From: JBDHWG01 sp046328525
GTDB taxonomy: Bacteria > Chloroflexota > Anaerolineae > Epilineales > JAHCIE01
NCBI GenBank assembly: GCA_046328525.1
Contig: JAXLWK010000006.1
Span: 1 to 64,000, forward strand
DNA: 64,000 nucleotides
Reading direction: 5' to 3'
Position numbers and translations under genes: made by a program. The stretch's first letter is position 1; every line of letters starts with the position of its first letter. Below the pieces are notes generated by a model, which saw only the letters and a program-made list of their open reading frames with translations, was not told the origin of the DNA and did no database searches. Shown here one piece after another: positions 24,493 to 33,454 of the stretch.

Positions 24493-25776
24493 ATGCGTTT
24501 CCAAAGCCCGCGCGGTATGCCGGACGTCCTGCCCGAGGACCAGGCCTACTGGCGCGCCATCATCAAGAATAGCGAAAAACTCGCCCGCACCTACGGCTAC
24601 GAGCGCCTCGACCCGCCCATCGTCGAGGACACCGGCTTGTTCCTGCGCAGCATCGGCGAGGGCACGGACATCCACGACAAGGAAATGTACCTCGTCGGCC
24701 TGGCCCAGCACCCGGAAAAGTTCGGCGAGCTGGCGCTGCGCCCGGAGTTCACCGCCGGCGTCATGCGCGCCTACATCGAGCACGGCTTCCAGAACAAGCC
24801 CGCGCCCGTCCGCCTGTACTCCATCGGCCCGGCGTTCCGCCACGAAGCGCCGCAGCTCGGCCGCTACCGCCAGCTCAACCAGCTCAACGTCGAGGCTGTC
24901 GGCTCGATGGATCCGGCGCTGGACCTGGAGGTCATGCTCGTCGCGTGGCAGTTCTACCTTGTCCACGGCGTGCCGAACCTGTCGTTCCAGCTCAACAGCA
25001 CCGGCTGCCCAAAGTGCCGCCCGCACTACGTCCAGGCGCTGCGCGACTACTACCAGGAGCACATCGCCGAGGTTAGCGCCGAGGACCGCCACCGCCTCGA
25101 AGTGAATCCCCTGCGCGTCCTCGATAGCAAAGCCGAGAATGCCCAGGCGCTCATCGAGGCGGCCCCGCGCATTCTCGACTACCTGTGCGCGGAGTGCGCC
25201 AGCCACTTCCAGACCCTGCGCGACTACCTGGACGCCCTCGGCAAGCCGTACACCGTCAACCACCGCCTGGTGCGCGGCCTCGACTACTACACCAAGACGG
25301 TGTTCGAGGTGTGGGGCGAGGCGGGCCTCGGCGCGCAGAACGCCCTGTGCGGCGGCGGCCGCTATGATGGGCTGATTGAGCTACTCGGCGGCCCGCCGAC
25401 GCCCGCCGTGGGCTTCGCCGCCGGCATCGAGCGCCTCGTCCTGTCCATGAAGGCGCTGAACGCGCCGGTCGAACCGCTACCCGGGCCGCAAGTGTGCGTC
25501 GCCTACCTCGGCGCCGACGCCCGGCTGGAGGCCATCAAGCTGCTGGCGGAATTGAGAGGGGCGGGCATCCGCAGCGTCGCCACCTTCGGCGATCGCGGCC
25601 TGAAGGCGCAGTTCCGCTACGCCGACCGCATGGGCGTGGCCTACACGCTCATCCTCGGCAGCGACGAGGTCGCCAACAGTCAGGTGACGCTGCGCGACAT
25701 GGCCGGCAGCGCCCAGACGCAGACGCCCCGCGCCGACATCGTCGCCCTGCTCCAACAGCGGCTATCTGCCGGGTAA
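24493..25776 (+). CDS. hisS: Histidyl-tRNA synthetase
   Basis: 427 aa from ATG 24493 with GGAGGAGGGG upstream. Class II synthetase signatures are visible: QSPRGMPDVLPED at the N terminus, motif 2 IGPAFRHEAPQLGRYRQ, the histidine-specific RGLDYYTKTVFEV, and motif 3 GFAAGIERLVL. The C-terminal anticodon-binding domain begins near residue 330 (VCVAYLGADA). Length is typical. The leader contains a strong perfect inverted repeat. The next gene starts three bases after the stop. Confidence 0.97.
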   Translation: MRFQSPRGMPDVLPEDQAYWRAIIKNSEKLARTYGYERLDPPIVEDTGLFLRSIGEGTDIHDKEMYLVGLAQHPEKFGELALRPEFTAGVMRAYIEHGFQNKPAPVRLYSIGPAFRHEAPQLGRYRQLNQLNVEAVGSMDPALDLEVMLVAWQFYLVHGVPNLSFQLNSTGCPKCRPHYVQALRDYYQEHIAEVSAEDRHRLEVNPLRVLDSKAENAQALIEAAPRILDYLCAECASHFQTLRDYLDALGKPYTVNHRLVRGLDYYTKTVFEVWGEAGLGAQNALCGGGRYDGLIELLGGPPTPAVGFAAGIERLVLSMKALNAPVEPLPGPQVCVAYLGADARLEAIKLLAELRGAGIRSVATFGDRGLKAQFRYADRMGVAYTLILGSDEVANSQVTLRDMAGSAQTQTPRADIVALLQQRLSAG

Positions 25777-25778
25777 GC

Positions 25779-28196
25779 ATGCCCGACTCGTCCCTCCGTC
25801 CCCCTGCCCCGTCCTCCCACACGGGGAGGACGGGGGGCTGGACAACACCCTCTCCCCTTGTGGGAGAGGGCTGGGGTGAGGGTCTCCTCCTCGCCCTCAT
25901 CCTCCTCCTGCTCCCGTGGCTCCTCCTGTGGCGCGTGTGGACGCCCGTCGCCGCCGACCGCCAACAGTTCGCCTACGGCGACTTTGTGGAGCAGTTCTAC
26001 CCGCTTCGCCGCTTCGCCGCCGATGAGTTGAAAGCCGGGCGGCTGCCTCTCTGGAACCCGCACATCTTCGGCGGGACGCCGGCCCTGGCCGACCCGCAGT
26101 GGGCCACCCTCTACCCGCCCGCCTGGATCAGCGCGTTCATCCCGCCCTGGCTGCCGCTCCCGTTCGAGGTGTTACAGGCCGAAGCCATCGTTCACATCGG
26201 CCTGGCCGGCGTATTCACGTTCGCCTTCGCCCGCCGCCTTCTCCCCACGCTCCCCGCGTTCGTGGCCGCGCTCGTGTTCCAGATGGGTGGCTACCTGACG
26301 AGCTATCCGCCGCTTCAGCTCGCCGTCCTGGAGACTGCCGTCTGGCTGCCCGCCGCGCTCTACGCCGCCGATGCCCTGGCGACGCCGGGCCGGCGTCCCA
26401 TTGGGCGCGTCGCCCTCGCCGCCGCCGCCCTGGCCCTGGCCTTTCTCGCCGGCCACCCGCAGACCTTCCTGCTCATCGTCTACACCGCCGCCGCCTACTA
26501 CGTCGTGCGCGCCTGGCGGCGGCTGCCCGTGCGCTCGGCGGTCGCGCGCGGGCTGGCGGCTCTCGCCGCCGCGGCCGGGTTGGCCGCCGCCCAATGGCTG
26601 CCGACGCTGGAGCTGGCGCGTCTCGGCCCGCGCCTCGTCCTGCCGTATGCGGAGGCCGCCGTCGGCTTCAGCCTGCCGGAGCTGGCGCAGATCATCTTGC
26701 CCAACGCCCTCGGCCCGTGGTCGCCGCTCTACGTCGGCGGCGCGACGCTGCTGCTGGCCCTGCTGGCGCTGGCGCGGGGCCGCGGGCGCTTCTGGGCGGC
26801 CCTGGCCCTGGCCGGGCTGCTGCTGTCCCTCGGCGCGCAGGGCGGCCTGTACTGGCTCGCCTACCACGCGGCGCCCGGCTTCAGCCTGTTCCGCCACCAG
26901 GAACGCGCCGCCATTCTGTGGAGCTTCGGCCTGGCGATGCTGGCGGGCTACGGCCTCGCGGCCCTGCAGTTGCGCCCCGCTGAGAAAGAAATGGAAACGC
27001 AAAGACGCAAAGACGCAAAGGGAGAAGAACCGAGCCTCGTTCTTTCTTTGCGCCTCTGCGCCTCTGCGTTTCTTTCTTCCTGGAATCCGAGAAGTGGCGA
27101 CACGCCCCCGCCACAGCCGACTTGTGGTTGGCTATTGTGGGTTCCGGCGGTGCTGGTCGCAGCGCTGTCCCTGGCGCTGATTGTCGCCTGGACGGCGCGC
27201 GGCCAGCCAGGTGACGGGACGCTGGCAGCGGCGGCATCGGCAAGCGCCTACACGGCGGTGATCCTTGCCCTGGCCGCGCTGATTCTCGGCCGCGCCGGCC
27301 GGGGCTGGCTCATCGCCCTGGTCGCCCTCGTCGCCCTGGACCTGCTGTCTACGAGCGGACGAAGCCTGCTGCAAACGCCGCCGCCGGGCGGCTACTTTGC
27401 CGCGAACCCGCTGGTGTGGCGCATCCAGGCCGATCCCAACCTGCCGTTCAGGGTGAGTAGCGAGGGGCTGCTGCCGCCAGGCGGTGGCAACGGCGCGGTC
27501 ATCTGGGACATGCAGGACGTGGTGGGGAACAGCCCGCTGCACCTGGCCGCCTACGACGCCTTGATTGCCGACGTCCCGGAGCTTGTGTGGTGGCGGCTGC
27601 TGGGGGTGCGCTACGTGCTGACGAAGCGCGACATCCAGCACGGCGCGCTGAGTGAGATAGACCGCCAGGGGGACACGCGCTTGTATGCCCTGGCCGGCGG
27701 CCTGCCGGGGGCGTGGGTCACGCCGGGCGTCGAGGTCGTCGCCGACGAGGCGGCGGTGCGCGCCGCTCTGGGCCGCCCGGACTTCGACCTGCTGCGCAGC
27801 GCGGTCACGTCGCGGCCCACGGCGGCGATGCAGGCGCTACCGACGGCGGGCGCTCTCCCGGACGACGCCAGCGTCACCGTGTCACGGCCGACGCCTTCGA
27901 CCGTCGTCGTTAGCGTGGACACACCGGCGGCGGGGCTGCTCGTCCTCTCCGAAGCCTACGCGCCGGGCTGGGCAGCAACGGTCAACGGGCAGCCGGCTGA
28001 GGTTGCGCCGGTGGACGGTCTGCTTCAGGCGACGACAGTCCCGGCCGGGCCGTCCACGGTGGAGTGGCGCTACCAGCCGCAAACGGTGACGGTCGGCTTG
28101 ACGGTCAGCGTCCTTACGCTTGTGCTATTGCTCGTGACATGCGTGTGGGAGTGGCCCGGCTACTTGCTCTTGGGGGTTGAGCCGGGGTTGGGCTGA
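25779..28196 (+). CDS. YfhO-like multi-pass membrane protein
   Basis: 805 aa; start at the ATG immediately after hisS. Residues about 8-36 are encoded by repeat E and are probably not ancestral. Hydrophobic helices follow up to about residue 530 with the YfhO-type motif FVEQFYPLRRF...LPLWNPHIFGG, and then an extracytoplasmic C-terminal domain ending in another helix (ASVTVSRPTPSTVVVSV, LSEAYAPGWAATVNG). YfhO proteins are GT-C-like and implicated in glycosylation of cell-surface polymers. Residues about 403-433 are a hydrophilic insert encoded by repeat C. The 3' end overlaps the anti-sigma gene by 37 bp. Confidence 0.85.
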   Translation: MPDSSLRPPAPSSHTGRTGGWTTPSPLVGEGWGEGLLLALILLLLPWLLLWRVWTPVAADRQQFAYGDFVEQFYPLRRFAADELKAGRLPLWNPHIFGGTPALADPQWATLYPPAWISAFIPPWLPLPFEVLQAEAIVHIGLAGVFTFAFARRLLPTLPAFVAALVFQMGGYLTSYPPLQLAVLETAVWLPAALYAADALATPGRRPIGRVALAAAALALAFLAGHPQTFLLIVYTAAAYYVVRAWRRLPVRSAVARGLAALAAAAGLAAAQWLPTLELARLGPRLVLPYAEAAVGFSLPELAQIILPNALGPWSPLYVGGATLLLALLALARGRGRFWAALALAGLLLSLGAQGGLYWLAYHAAPGFSLFRHQERAAILWSFGLAMLAGYGLAALQLRPAEKEMETQRRKDAKGEEPSLVLSLRLCASAFLSSWNPRSGDTPPPQPTCGWLLWVPAVLVAALSLALIVAWTARGQPGDGTLAAAASASAYTAVILALAALILGRAGRGWLIALVALVALDLLSTSGRSLLQTPPPGGYFAANPLVWRIQADPNLPFRVSSEGLLPPGGGNGAVIWDMQDVVGNSPLHLAAYDALIADVPELVWWRLLGVRYVLTKRDIQHGALSEIDRQGDTRLYALAGGLPGAWVTPGVEVVADEAAVRAALGRPDFDLLRSAVTSRPTAAMQALPTAGALPDDASVTVSRPTPSTVVVSVDTPAAGLLVLSEAYAPGWAATVNGQPAEVAPVDGLLQATTVPAGPSTVEWRYQPQTVTVGLTVSVLTLVLLLVTCVWEWPGYLLLGVEPGLG
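25801..25887. repeat. Repeat E at the 5' end of the YfhO-like gene
   Basis: Two dyads, CCCCGTCCTCCC/GGGGAGGACGGGG and CCCTCTCCCC/TGTGGGAGAGGGC, are followed by TGGGGTGAGGGT. They are translated as the N-terminal 30 residues. Confidence 0.8.
26984..27075. repeat. Inverted repeat C in frame inside the YfhO-like gene
   Basis: GAAACGCAAAGACGCAAAGA is mirrored by TTTGCGCCTCTGCGTTTC, the same element as the intergenic copies near 14872, 34719 and 62977. The reading frame is open through the whole element. Confidence 0.9.
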
Positions 28197-29137
28197 GATT
28201 TCTCGGTGGGCTTCGCGGGCGGCTGCGTCGGCTTCGGCACTTCGACCGGCGTCCCGTGCGGCTGCGGCTGCGATGGCCTGGTGTTCTCCGGTTTCGGTGT
28301 CGCGGGCGGCTGCGTCGGCTTCGGCTCGTCGGCCGGCGCCGAGGTGGCGGGCGGCGCGGGGGGCGAGGTCGGCGGCGCGGGCGGCTCGGCCGGCCGCTGC
28401 GGCGGGACGGTGGCTGCCGGCAAGCGCGAATCCTGCGGGTTGGCCGTCGTCGGTTCCGGCGACTGCGCTCCGCTCTCCTGGGCCGAGTCTCCGCTCGACT
28501 TGGGCGGCTCCGTCGGCGCGGTAGTCGCCGTCGGTGGCGCCGGCGTGGCCGTAGGCGGAACGGGGGTCCTCGTCGGTGGGACGGGGGTACTGGTCGCCGA
28601 CGGTGACGCCGTGGCCGATGGGCTTGGCGTCGCGGAGGCGGTTGCGCTCGGCGACGGGGACGCCGTGGCCGATGGCGCGATGGTCGGCGAGGGCGTGGCC
28701 GTGGGCGCGAGCATGATGCGGTCGCGCACGGCGGCGGCGGCCTGGACGAACGGGCGGAACGGCTCCGGCGGGAGGCCCTTAGCGCTCGTGACGATCACGG
28801 CGCTCAAGGCGGTCACGACTGCCAGGATGAGGGCAGCGGCGAGCAAAGCGATTCGGTGGGCGCGCACCCTGCGCCACCAGCGCGGGTCTGTCTGGGCCAA
28901 GATCGCCGGGGCGGCCGCCGGCCGTGCCGCCAACGCGGCGCGCATGCGGTCGCGCTGCGCGTCGAAGCCGTCGGCCGACATCGCCGCGCGCGGCGCCGCG
29001 TACAGCTCCTGGGCGACCTTGAGCAAGGGTTCGAGACGCGCCGCGTGGTCAGGATACTTCTGCAGGCACTCTTCGACAGACGCGCCGCGGTGAATCACCT
29101 CTATGCAATTTTCCAGCGCCGCGTCGAAATCCGTCAT
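28160..29137 (-). CDS. Anti-sigma-factor-like membrane protein
   Basis: 325 aa, start overlapping the sigma-factor stop by four bases. The N-terminal cytoplasmic part (1-90) has an ENCIEVIHRGAS...CLQKYPDHAARLEPLL motif found in DUF5667/anti-sigma proteins of Chloroflexota. One transmembrane helix lies at about 96-117. The extracytoplasmic part (about 135-325) is a disordered Pro/Thr/Ser/Ala stretch of ATPSPT, PTRTPVPPTAT and KPTQPPA repeats. Likely holds the adjacent sigma factor inactive at the membrane; inferred from position and topology. Confidence 0.8.
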   Translation of the reverse strand: MTDFDAALENCIEVIHRGASVEECLQKYPDHAARLEPLLKVAQELYAAPRAAMSADGFDAQRDRMRAALAARPAAAPAILAQTDPRWWRRVRAHRIALLAAALILAVVTALSAVIVTSAKGLPPEPFRPFVQAAAAVRDRIMLAPTATPSPTIAPSATASPSPSATASATPSPSATASPSATSTPVPPTRTPVPPTATPAPPTATTAPTEPPKSSGDSAQESGAQSPEPTTANPQDSRLPAATVPPQRPAEPPAPPTSPPAPPATSAPADEPKPTQPPATPKPENTRPSQPQPHGTPVEVPKPTQPPAKPTEKSQPNPGSTPKSK

Positions 29138-29745
29138 GCCGATGCTTCCCCTGCCAATGCGCGATTCAGCGCCGCCAGGGCGCGATGTTGCAGCGCCTTG
29201 ATAGCGCCCTCGGTCCGCCCCAACATCTCGGCAACCTCGGCGTTGCTCAACTCCTCGAAGAACCGCAGGATGATCACGTCCTGCTGATCCGGGGTGAGCT
29301 GGGCGAGGGCCGCGTGGAGCCTGTTCTCTGTGAGAGTCTGTTCCATGACCCTGGTGGGGCTGTCGTCGGGCGACGAGTGTGTCTCGACCACCATGTCGGT
29401 ATGCTTCGCTTGCCGTCGCAGAGAGTCAATCATCAGATTGTGGGCGATGCGGAAGAACCAGCCGGAGAAGATCGCCTTCTGGTCCTGCGCGCCAATTCGG
29501 TAATTCCCGATGTTCTCCATCAGCCGCAGAAATGCCTCGCCCGTCAAATCCTCCGCCATCTCCCGGTCGCCGACGCGGTGGTAGATGTAGCGGTAGATTG
29601 ACTGCGCGTACATGTCATACAAACGATCGAAGGCTCCCGCGCGATACGCCTGGGCATCCTCGAGAAGCTCGACCATCTGCTCTTCGCTGACTGCGCGCGT
29701 GAGCGTCTGAGTCAGCGGCGCTGCGCCTGATTCTCTGTCTGACAT
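29134..29745 (-). CDS. ECF-type RNA polymerase sigma factor
   Basis: 203 aa. Region 2 lies at about 30-105 (FDRLYDMYAQSIYRYIYHRVGD, DLTGEAFLRLMENI, GWFFRIAHNLMIDSLRRQ), and region 4 at about 145-198 (LTPDQQDVIILRFFEELSNAEVAEMLGRTEGAIK). A two-domain sigma-70 family member of the extracytoplasmic function class. It forms an overlapping pair with the membrane anti-sigma gene downstream, as is usual. The targets are not visible in this window. Confidence 0.94.
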   Translation of the reverse strand: MSDRESGAAPLTQTLTRAVSEEQMVELLEDAQAYRAGAFDRLYDMYAQSIYRYIYHRVGDREMAEDLTGEAFLRLMENIGNYRIGAQDQKAIFSGWFFRIAHNLMIDSLRRQAKHTDMVVETHSSPDDSPTRVMEQTLTENRLHAALAQLTPDQQDVIILRFFEELSNAEVAEMLGRTEGAIKALQHRALAALNRALAGEASA

Positions 29746-29790
29746 ACGTTCAAGAGGGATGTAAGGATACGCCGCCGCATGGTAACGGGT

Positions 29791-30831
29791 TTAGAACTCA
29801 TCGGCGTAGGCGTAGAGCGCGGGCGCTCCGCCTGTGTGAATAAAGACGACGTTCTCTTCACGCCTGAACCGCCCACTTCGGATCAACGCCAGTAGCCCGG
29901 CCATGGCCTTTCCTGTGTACACCGGCTCCAGCATCACCCCCTCCGTGCGGGCGACGAGGCCGATGGCCTCCAGACCCTCGCGGCTCGGAACGCCGTAGCC
30001 CGCGCCCACGTGCCTCGCGTGCAATTCCAGGTCCGGCGAACCGAAGGCCGCCGGCCGGCCCAGAGCGTCGGAGGTCCGCACAGCCAGGCGCAGGATCGAG
30101 GCGGCGAAATTGTGCCACAGCCGCCCCACGTCCACGGCAATGACGCGCGTGGGCCGACGAATAGAGCGGAACCCGGCGATGAGTCCGGCGACGGTTGTCC
30201 CCGTGCCCGCCGCGACAACCACGTAGTCGAGCGTGATGCCCGCCGCGTCGGCCTGCGCCGTCATCTCCGCCGCCGCCGCCGCGTAGCCGACCGCGCCCAG
30301 GGGCGCGAAGCCGCCGACGGGGATGATGTAGTGTCCCCGCCCGGCCAGGCCCGGGTAGACTTGCGCCAGTACGCGCATCTGCCCGATGGCGCTCTCGATA
30401 GTGCGCGTCGGGTCGGGCTTGCCGGCCCAGCCCAAGTATAGCATACGTGCCCCCAAAACCCGGTTGAGGAGCAGATTGCCCTGCCGCGCCTCGGCCGGCG
30501 GGTCGGCGAACACGACGAGAATGGGGTCGAGGCCAAGCTTGCGGCACGCCATGGCTGTCGCCCGCAGGTGATTCGACTGCGGGCCGCCGGCGAACGTCAC
30601 GACGGCGCGGGCGTCGTGGGCTAGGGCATCGGCCATCAGGTACTCCAGCGGGCGCACCTTGTTGCCGCCGCCCAGGTCGGTCAAGTCGTCGCGCTTGATC
30701 CACAGGCGTGGACCGCCGAGTGCCTCGCTGAGACGCGGCAGCGGTTCCAGGGTCGTCGGCAAGCCCGCAAACGGCACGCGCGGGAACCTTTCCCACCCAC
30801 CTTGCGTCCTATCCGTAGCCTCGTGCGCCAT
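29791..30831 (-). CDS. D-cysteine desulfhydrase / ACC deaminase family PLP enzyme
   Basis: 346 aa from the ATG at 30831; a longer frame upstream has no family similarity. Fold-type II PLP enzyme: the lysine is K58 in DLGGGNKVRPLEYLM, followed by FAGGPQSNHLRATA, the phosphate-binding AAGTGTTVAG, and the C-terminal EPVYTGKAMAG. These fit the D-cysteine desulfhydrase (DcyD)/ACC deaminase family. Choosing between the two needs active-site comparison. Its start codon overlaps a possible upstream ATG (30830) of the divergent LCP gene, which is one reason to prefer a later LCP start. Confidence 0.88.
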   Translation of the reverse strand: MAHEATDRTQGGWERFPRVPFAGLPTTLEPLPRLSEALGGPRLWIKRDDLTDLGGGNKVRPLEYLMADALAHDARAVVTFAGGPQSNHLRATAMACRKLGLDPILVVFADPPAEARQGNLLLNRVLGARMLYLGWAGKPDPTRTIESAIGQMRVLAQVYPGLAGRGHYIIPVGGFAPLGAVGYAAAAAEMTAQADAAGITLDYVVVAAGTGTTVAGLIAGFRSIRRPTRVIAVDVGRLWHNFAASILRLAVRTSDALGRPAAFGSPDLELHARHVGAGYGVPSREGLEAIGLVARTEGVMLEPVYTGKAMAGLLALIRSGRFRREENVVFIHTGGAPALYAYADEF

Positions 30832-30845
30832 GCTTCCCCTCAAAC

Positions 30846-30873
30846 TTGCCCGGCCCGATGGCAAGCCTATAAT
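30846..30873 (+). promoter_or_regulatory. Promoter of the LCP gene
   Basis: TTGCCC (30846-30851), 16-bp spacer and a perfect TATAAT (30868-30873), 31 bp upstream of the GTG at 30905. It supports that start over an ATG at 30830. Confidence 0.7.
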
Positions 30874-30904
30874 TGACGGCGGCGGCTGCTGGAGGGCCGC
30901 ATTC

Positions 30905-32284
30905 GTGACCCTTGAACCTAAGCCCGACCCAACAGACCCATCGCCCCCGGACACGGAGCGCCCGGACGCGCCAACGGCTGAGGCGTCGGCGGAGACTCCG
31001 GCGCAGGCCCAGGCCAGCGCCGCGCCAGACGTTGCGAGCGACGAGCCGTCGCTTGCCGCCGCGTCGAGCGCACCTGAACCCGCGCCCGCCCCGCCGACCG
31101 CGACTCAGGACCTACCGGTCGCCGCAGCCGCCGCGGCTCCGGCTGCCGTCGCTCCTGCCCCACAGCCCGCGCCAGCGCCGACCGAGGAGGGGCTGTCCCC
31201 CGTCGTCAAGACCCTGCTCGCGGTCGCCTTCGCCTGTTTCGTGCTCGGCGGCCTCATCTTCGGCTATCTATTCTACACCACCGTGCGCGACGTGACGGCA
31301 TACTACAACCTGCCCGCCCCGGTCGTCGCGCAGCCCTTGCCGGCCCAGGGGCCGGCCGGCCGCCCGGCCGCGCCCGGCGCCCCCACACCGACCATCGCTC
31401 CACCGCCGCCCCAGGCCCCGGCGCCGAACCTCTCGGCTGCGCCGGTCTGGGACCGCAAAGGGCGCGTTAACATCCTGTTGATGGGGACAGACGAAGGTCG
31501 CACGTGCGACGACGGCCTGCCCCGCAGCGATACGATGATCCTCGTCAGCATTGACCCCGAGGCCAAGCGCGCCTACATGATCTCGTTCCCCCGCGACCTG
31601 TGGGTCGCCATTCCTGGGCGCGGCATCGCCGGTATTCCCAACGAGGACCGCATCAACACCGCCCTGGTGTGGGGCGACCTGTACCGCTACCCCGGCGGCG
31701 GCCCGATGCTGGCGCGGGCGACGGTGGAGAAGAACTTCGGCCAGCCCATCAACTACCACGCCATCATCAACATAGACGGTCTGGCGCGGGTGATAGATAT
31801 CCTCGGCGGCGTAGACATTGACGTCAAGAACGAAGTTCACGACTTCAACTATCCCACCGCCGACTGCGGTGTCAAGACCATTGACATCAAGCCGGGCATG
31901 CAGCACATGGACGGCGAGCGCGCCCTCGAGTTCGCCCGCTCGCGCCACGAGTCGAGCGACCTGGACCGCGCCGACCGGCAGCAGCAGGTCCTGCTCGCCA
32001 TCCGCCAGAAGGCGCTTCAGCTCGACATCATCCCCAAGCTGCCCGCGCTCCTCGGCGAGTACAAGAACCTTGTCAAGACGGACCTCTCGCCCATCGAAAT
32101 CCTGGCCCTCGCCAACCTCATGAAGGACATCAAGAGCGACAGCATCGAGCGCCAGGTGATTGACATCAACATGATTCACCCGTGGACGCGCCCCGACGGC
32201 GCCCAGGTGCTGATCCCCGACCGGGCGAAGATCCGCGCCGTGTTCGAGAAGATGTTCAACACCCCCTCAGCGGCGAGCAACTAA
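30905..32284 (+). CDS. LytR-CpsA-Psr (LCP) family protein
   Basis: 459 aa from GTG 30905, which has GGAGGG eight bases upstream and a TATAAT promoter. Residues 1-98 are a cytoplasmic Ala/Pro-rich stretch; a transmembrane helix spans about 101-126. The external LCP domain (about 185-445) shows NILLMGTDE, DTMILVSIDPEAKRAYMISFPRD, the RINTAL segment and FARSRHESSDLDRADRQQQVL, which carry the conserved Arg and Asp residues. LCP proteins transfer lipid-linked glycopolymers to the cell wall or to proteins. The acceptor in this organism is unknown. Confidence 0.93.
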   Translation: MTLEPKPDPTDPSPPDTERPDAPTAEASAETPAQAQASAAPDVASDEPSLAAASSAPEPAPAPPTATQDLPVAAAAAAPAAVAPAPQPAPAPTEEGLSPVVKTLLAVAFACFVLGGLIFGYLFYTTVRDVTAYYNLPAPVVAQPLPAQGPAGRPAAPGAPTPTIAPPPPQAPAPNLSAAPVWDRKGRVNILLMGTDEGRTCDDGLPRSDTMILVSIDPEAKRAYMISFPRDLWVAIPGRGIAGIPNEDRINTALVWGDLYRYPGGGPMLARATVEKNFGQPINYHAIINIDGLARVIDILGGVDIDVKNEVHDFNYPTADCGVKTIDIKPGMQHMDGERALEFARSRHESSDLDRADRQQQVLLAIRQKALQLDIIPKLPALLGEYKNLVKTDLSPIEILALANLMKDIKSDSIERQVIDINMIHPWTRPDGAQVLIPDRAKIRAVFEKMFNTPSAASN

Positions 32285-32297
32285 CACATCCCTATCC

Positions 32298-32347
32298 GTA
32301 GGGGCGAGTTTCAACCCTGTAGGGGCGGGTTTCAAACCCGCCCCTAC
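32298..32347. repeat. Palindromic repeat A
   Basis: A partial copy (32298-32318) is followed by a perfect 29-bp palindrome, GTAGGGGCGGGTTT-C-AAACCCGCCCCTAC, at 32319-32347. It sits between the convergent LCP and Gfo/Idh/MocA genes and could act as a terminator stem, though no T-tract follows. Confidence 0.92.
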
Positions 32348-32355
32348 GGATTCCG

Positions 32356-33435
32356 CTACAGCGTCACCTCACGGCCCTCGGCGGCCGAGCGATATACCCC
32401 GTCAATGATGCGCATCAGGGCGACCCCCTGCTCCGGCGGCGCCGGATTGGGCTTCTCGCCCTGCACCATCGCCACGAACTCCTCGATGCCGACAACGTGG
32501 GAGATGCCCGCCGTCACCGTCGGGTGGATCTCAGCCCCCGCGCCCGCCATGTCGGTGTAGACGGTCAGCGTGCCGACATCGGCGTACTCGCGCACGTTGA
32601 TCTGCCCGCCGCCCTCCGAGCCGAACAGGTGGACGTAGAAGTCGTCCTTGTGCTGGCTGTAGGCGGCCCAGCTCGCCTCGAGGTACAGCGTCACGCCGTC
32701 CGCGAGGCGGATGAACGCTGCCGCCAGGTCCTCCACGTCGTACGGCCCGCCCGTGCCGCCGAAGACGGGCCGGCCGGGCCAGGTGCCGCGGCCGCGCGGC
32801 CCAAACTCGGCATACGTTGCGCCCGACACCGCCACCGGCGTTGGGTAGTCGAGCAGCCACATGCTCAGGTCCAGCATGTGGACGCCCAGGTCAATCAGCG
32901 GCCCGCCGCCGGACATCGCCTTCTGGGTAAACCACCCCCCGATGCCGGGGATGCCGGCCCGCCGCAGCCAGCCGGCCCTGGCGTAGTACACGCGGCCCAG
33001 CGTGCCGGCGGTCAGGTAGCGCTTGAGCGCCTGGGCATCGGCGCGCAGGCGCCAGTTGAACATGACCATCACCTGGCCCCGCGCCGTCTTCGCCGCCGCC
33101 GCGATGCGCTCGGCGTCGGCCAGGTTGTGGGCCAGCGGCTTCTCGATGCACACGTCAAAGCCGCGCTCCAGCGCCGCCAGCACGACATCGGCGTGCAGGT
33201 AGTTCGGCACGGCCACGCTCACCATGTCCAGGTCGTCCCGCGCCAGCAGGTTCTCATACTCCCCGTAGATGAAGGGTATGCTGAACTCAGCGGCGACGTC
33301 CGCGCAGCGTTTCGCGTCCAGCCCGGCCAGCGCCACCACCTCGACCCCGGCCGCCCGGTAGCCCATGATGTGCGAGCGGCCTACGCCGCAGCCGATCACG
33401 CCGGCCCGCAACGGCCGGCTCCTGTCTCGTTCCAT
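32356..33435 (-). CDS. Gfo/Idh/MocA family oxidoreductase
   Basis: 359 aa. N-terminal Rossmann domain (GVIGCGVGRSHIMGYRAAG), the family motif CIEKPLAHNLADAERI with the catalytic Lys at about 99, and GGPLIDLGVHMLDLSMWLL, the conserved substrate-site histidine region. NAD(P)-dependent sugar or inositol dehydrogenase type; substrate unknown. It follows a ThuA-like gene by 19 bp, a common pairing in sugar-oxidation operons. Confidence 0.93.
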   Translation of the reverse strand: MERDRSRPLRAGVIGCGVGRSHIMGYRAAGVEVVALAGLDAKRCADVAAEFSIPFIYGEYENLLARDDLDMVSVAVPNYLHADVVLAALERGFDVCIEKPLAHNLADAERIAAAAKTARGQVMVMFNWRLRADAQALKRYLTAGTLGRVYYARAGWLRRAGIPGIGGWFTQKAMSGGGPLIDLGVHMLDLSMWLLDYPTPVAVSGATYAEFGPRGRGTWPGRPVFGGTGGPYDVEDLAAAFIRLADGVTLYLEASWAAYSQHKDDFYVHLFGSEGGGQINVREYADVGTLTVYTDMAGAGAEIHPTVTAGISHVVGIEEFVAMVQGEKPNPAPPEQGVALMRIIDGVYRSAAEGREVTL

Positions 33436-33454
33436 CCGGCCCCCCTTCCGCCCG

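Noticed and set aside
30659..30904. Longer N terminus for the LCP protein
   Set aside because: It runs antisense through the desulfhydrase gene and across the TATAAT promoter; GTG 30905 has a good ribosome-binding site.
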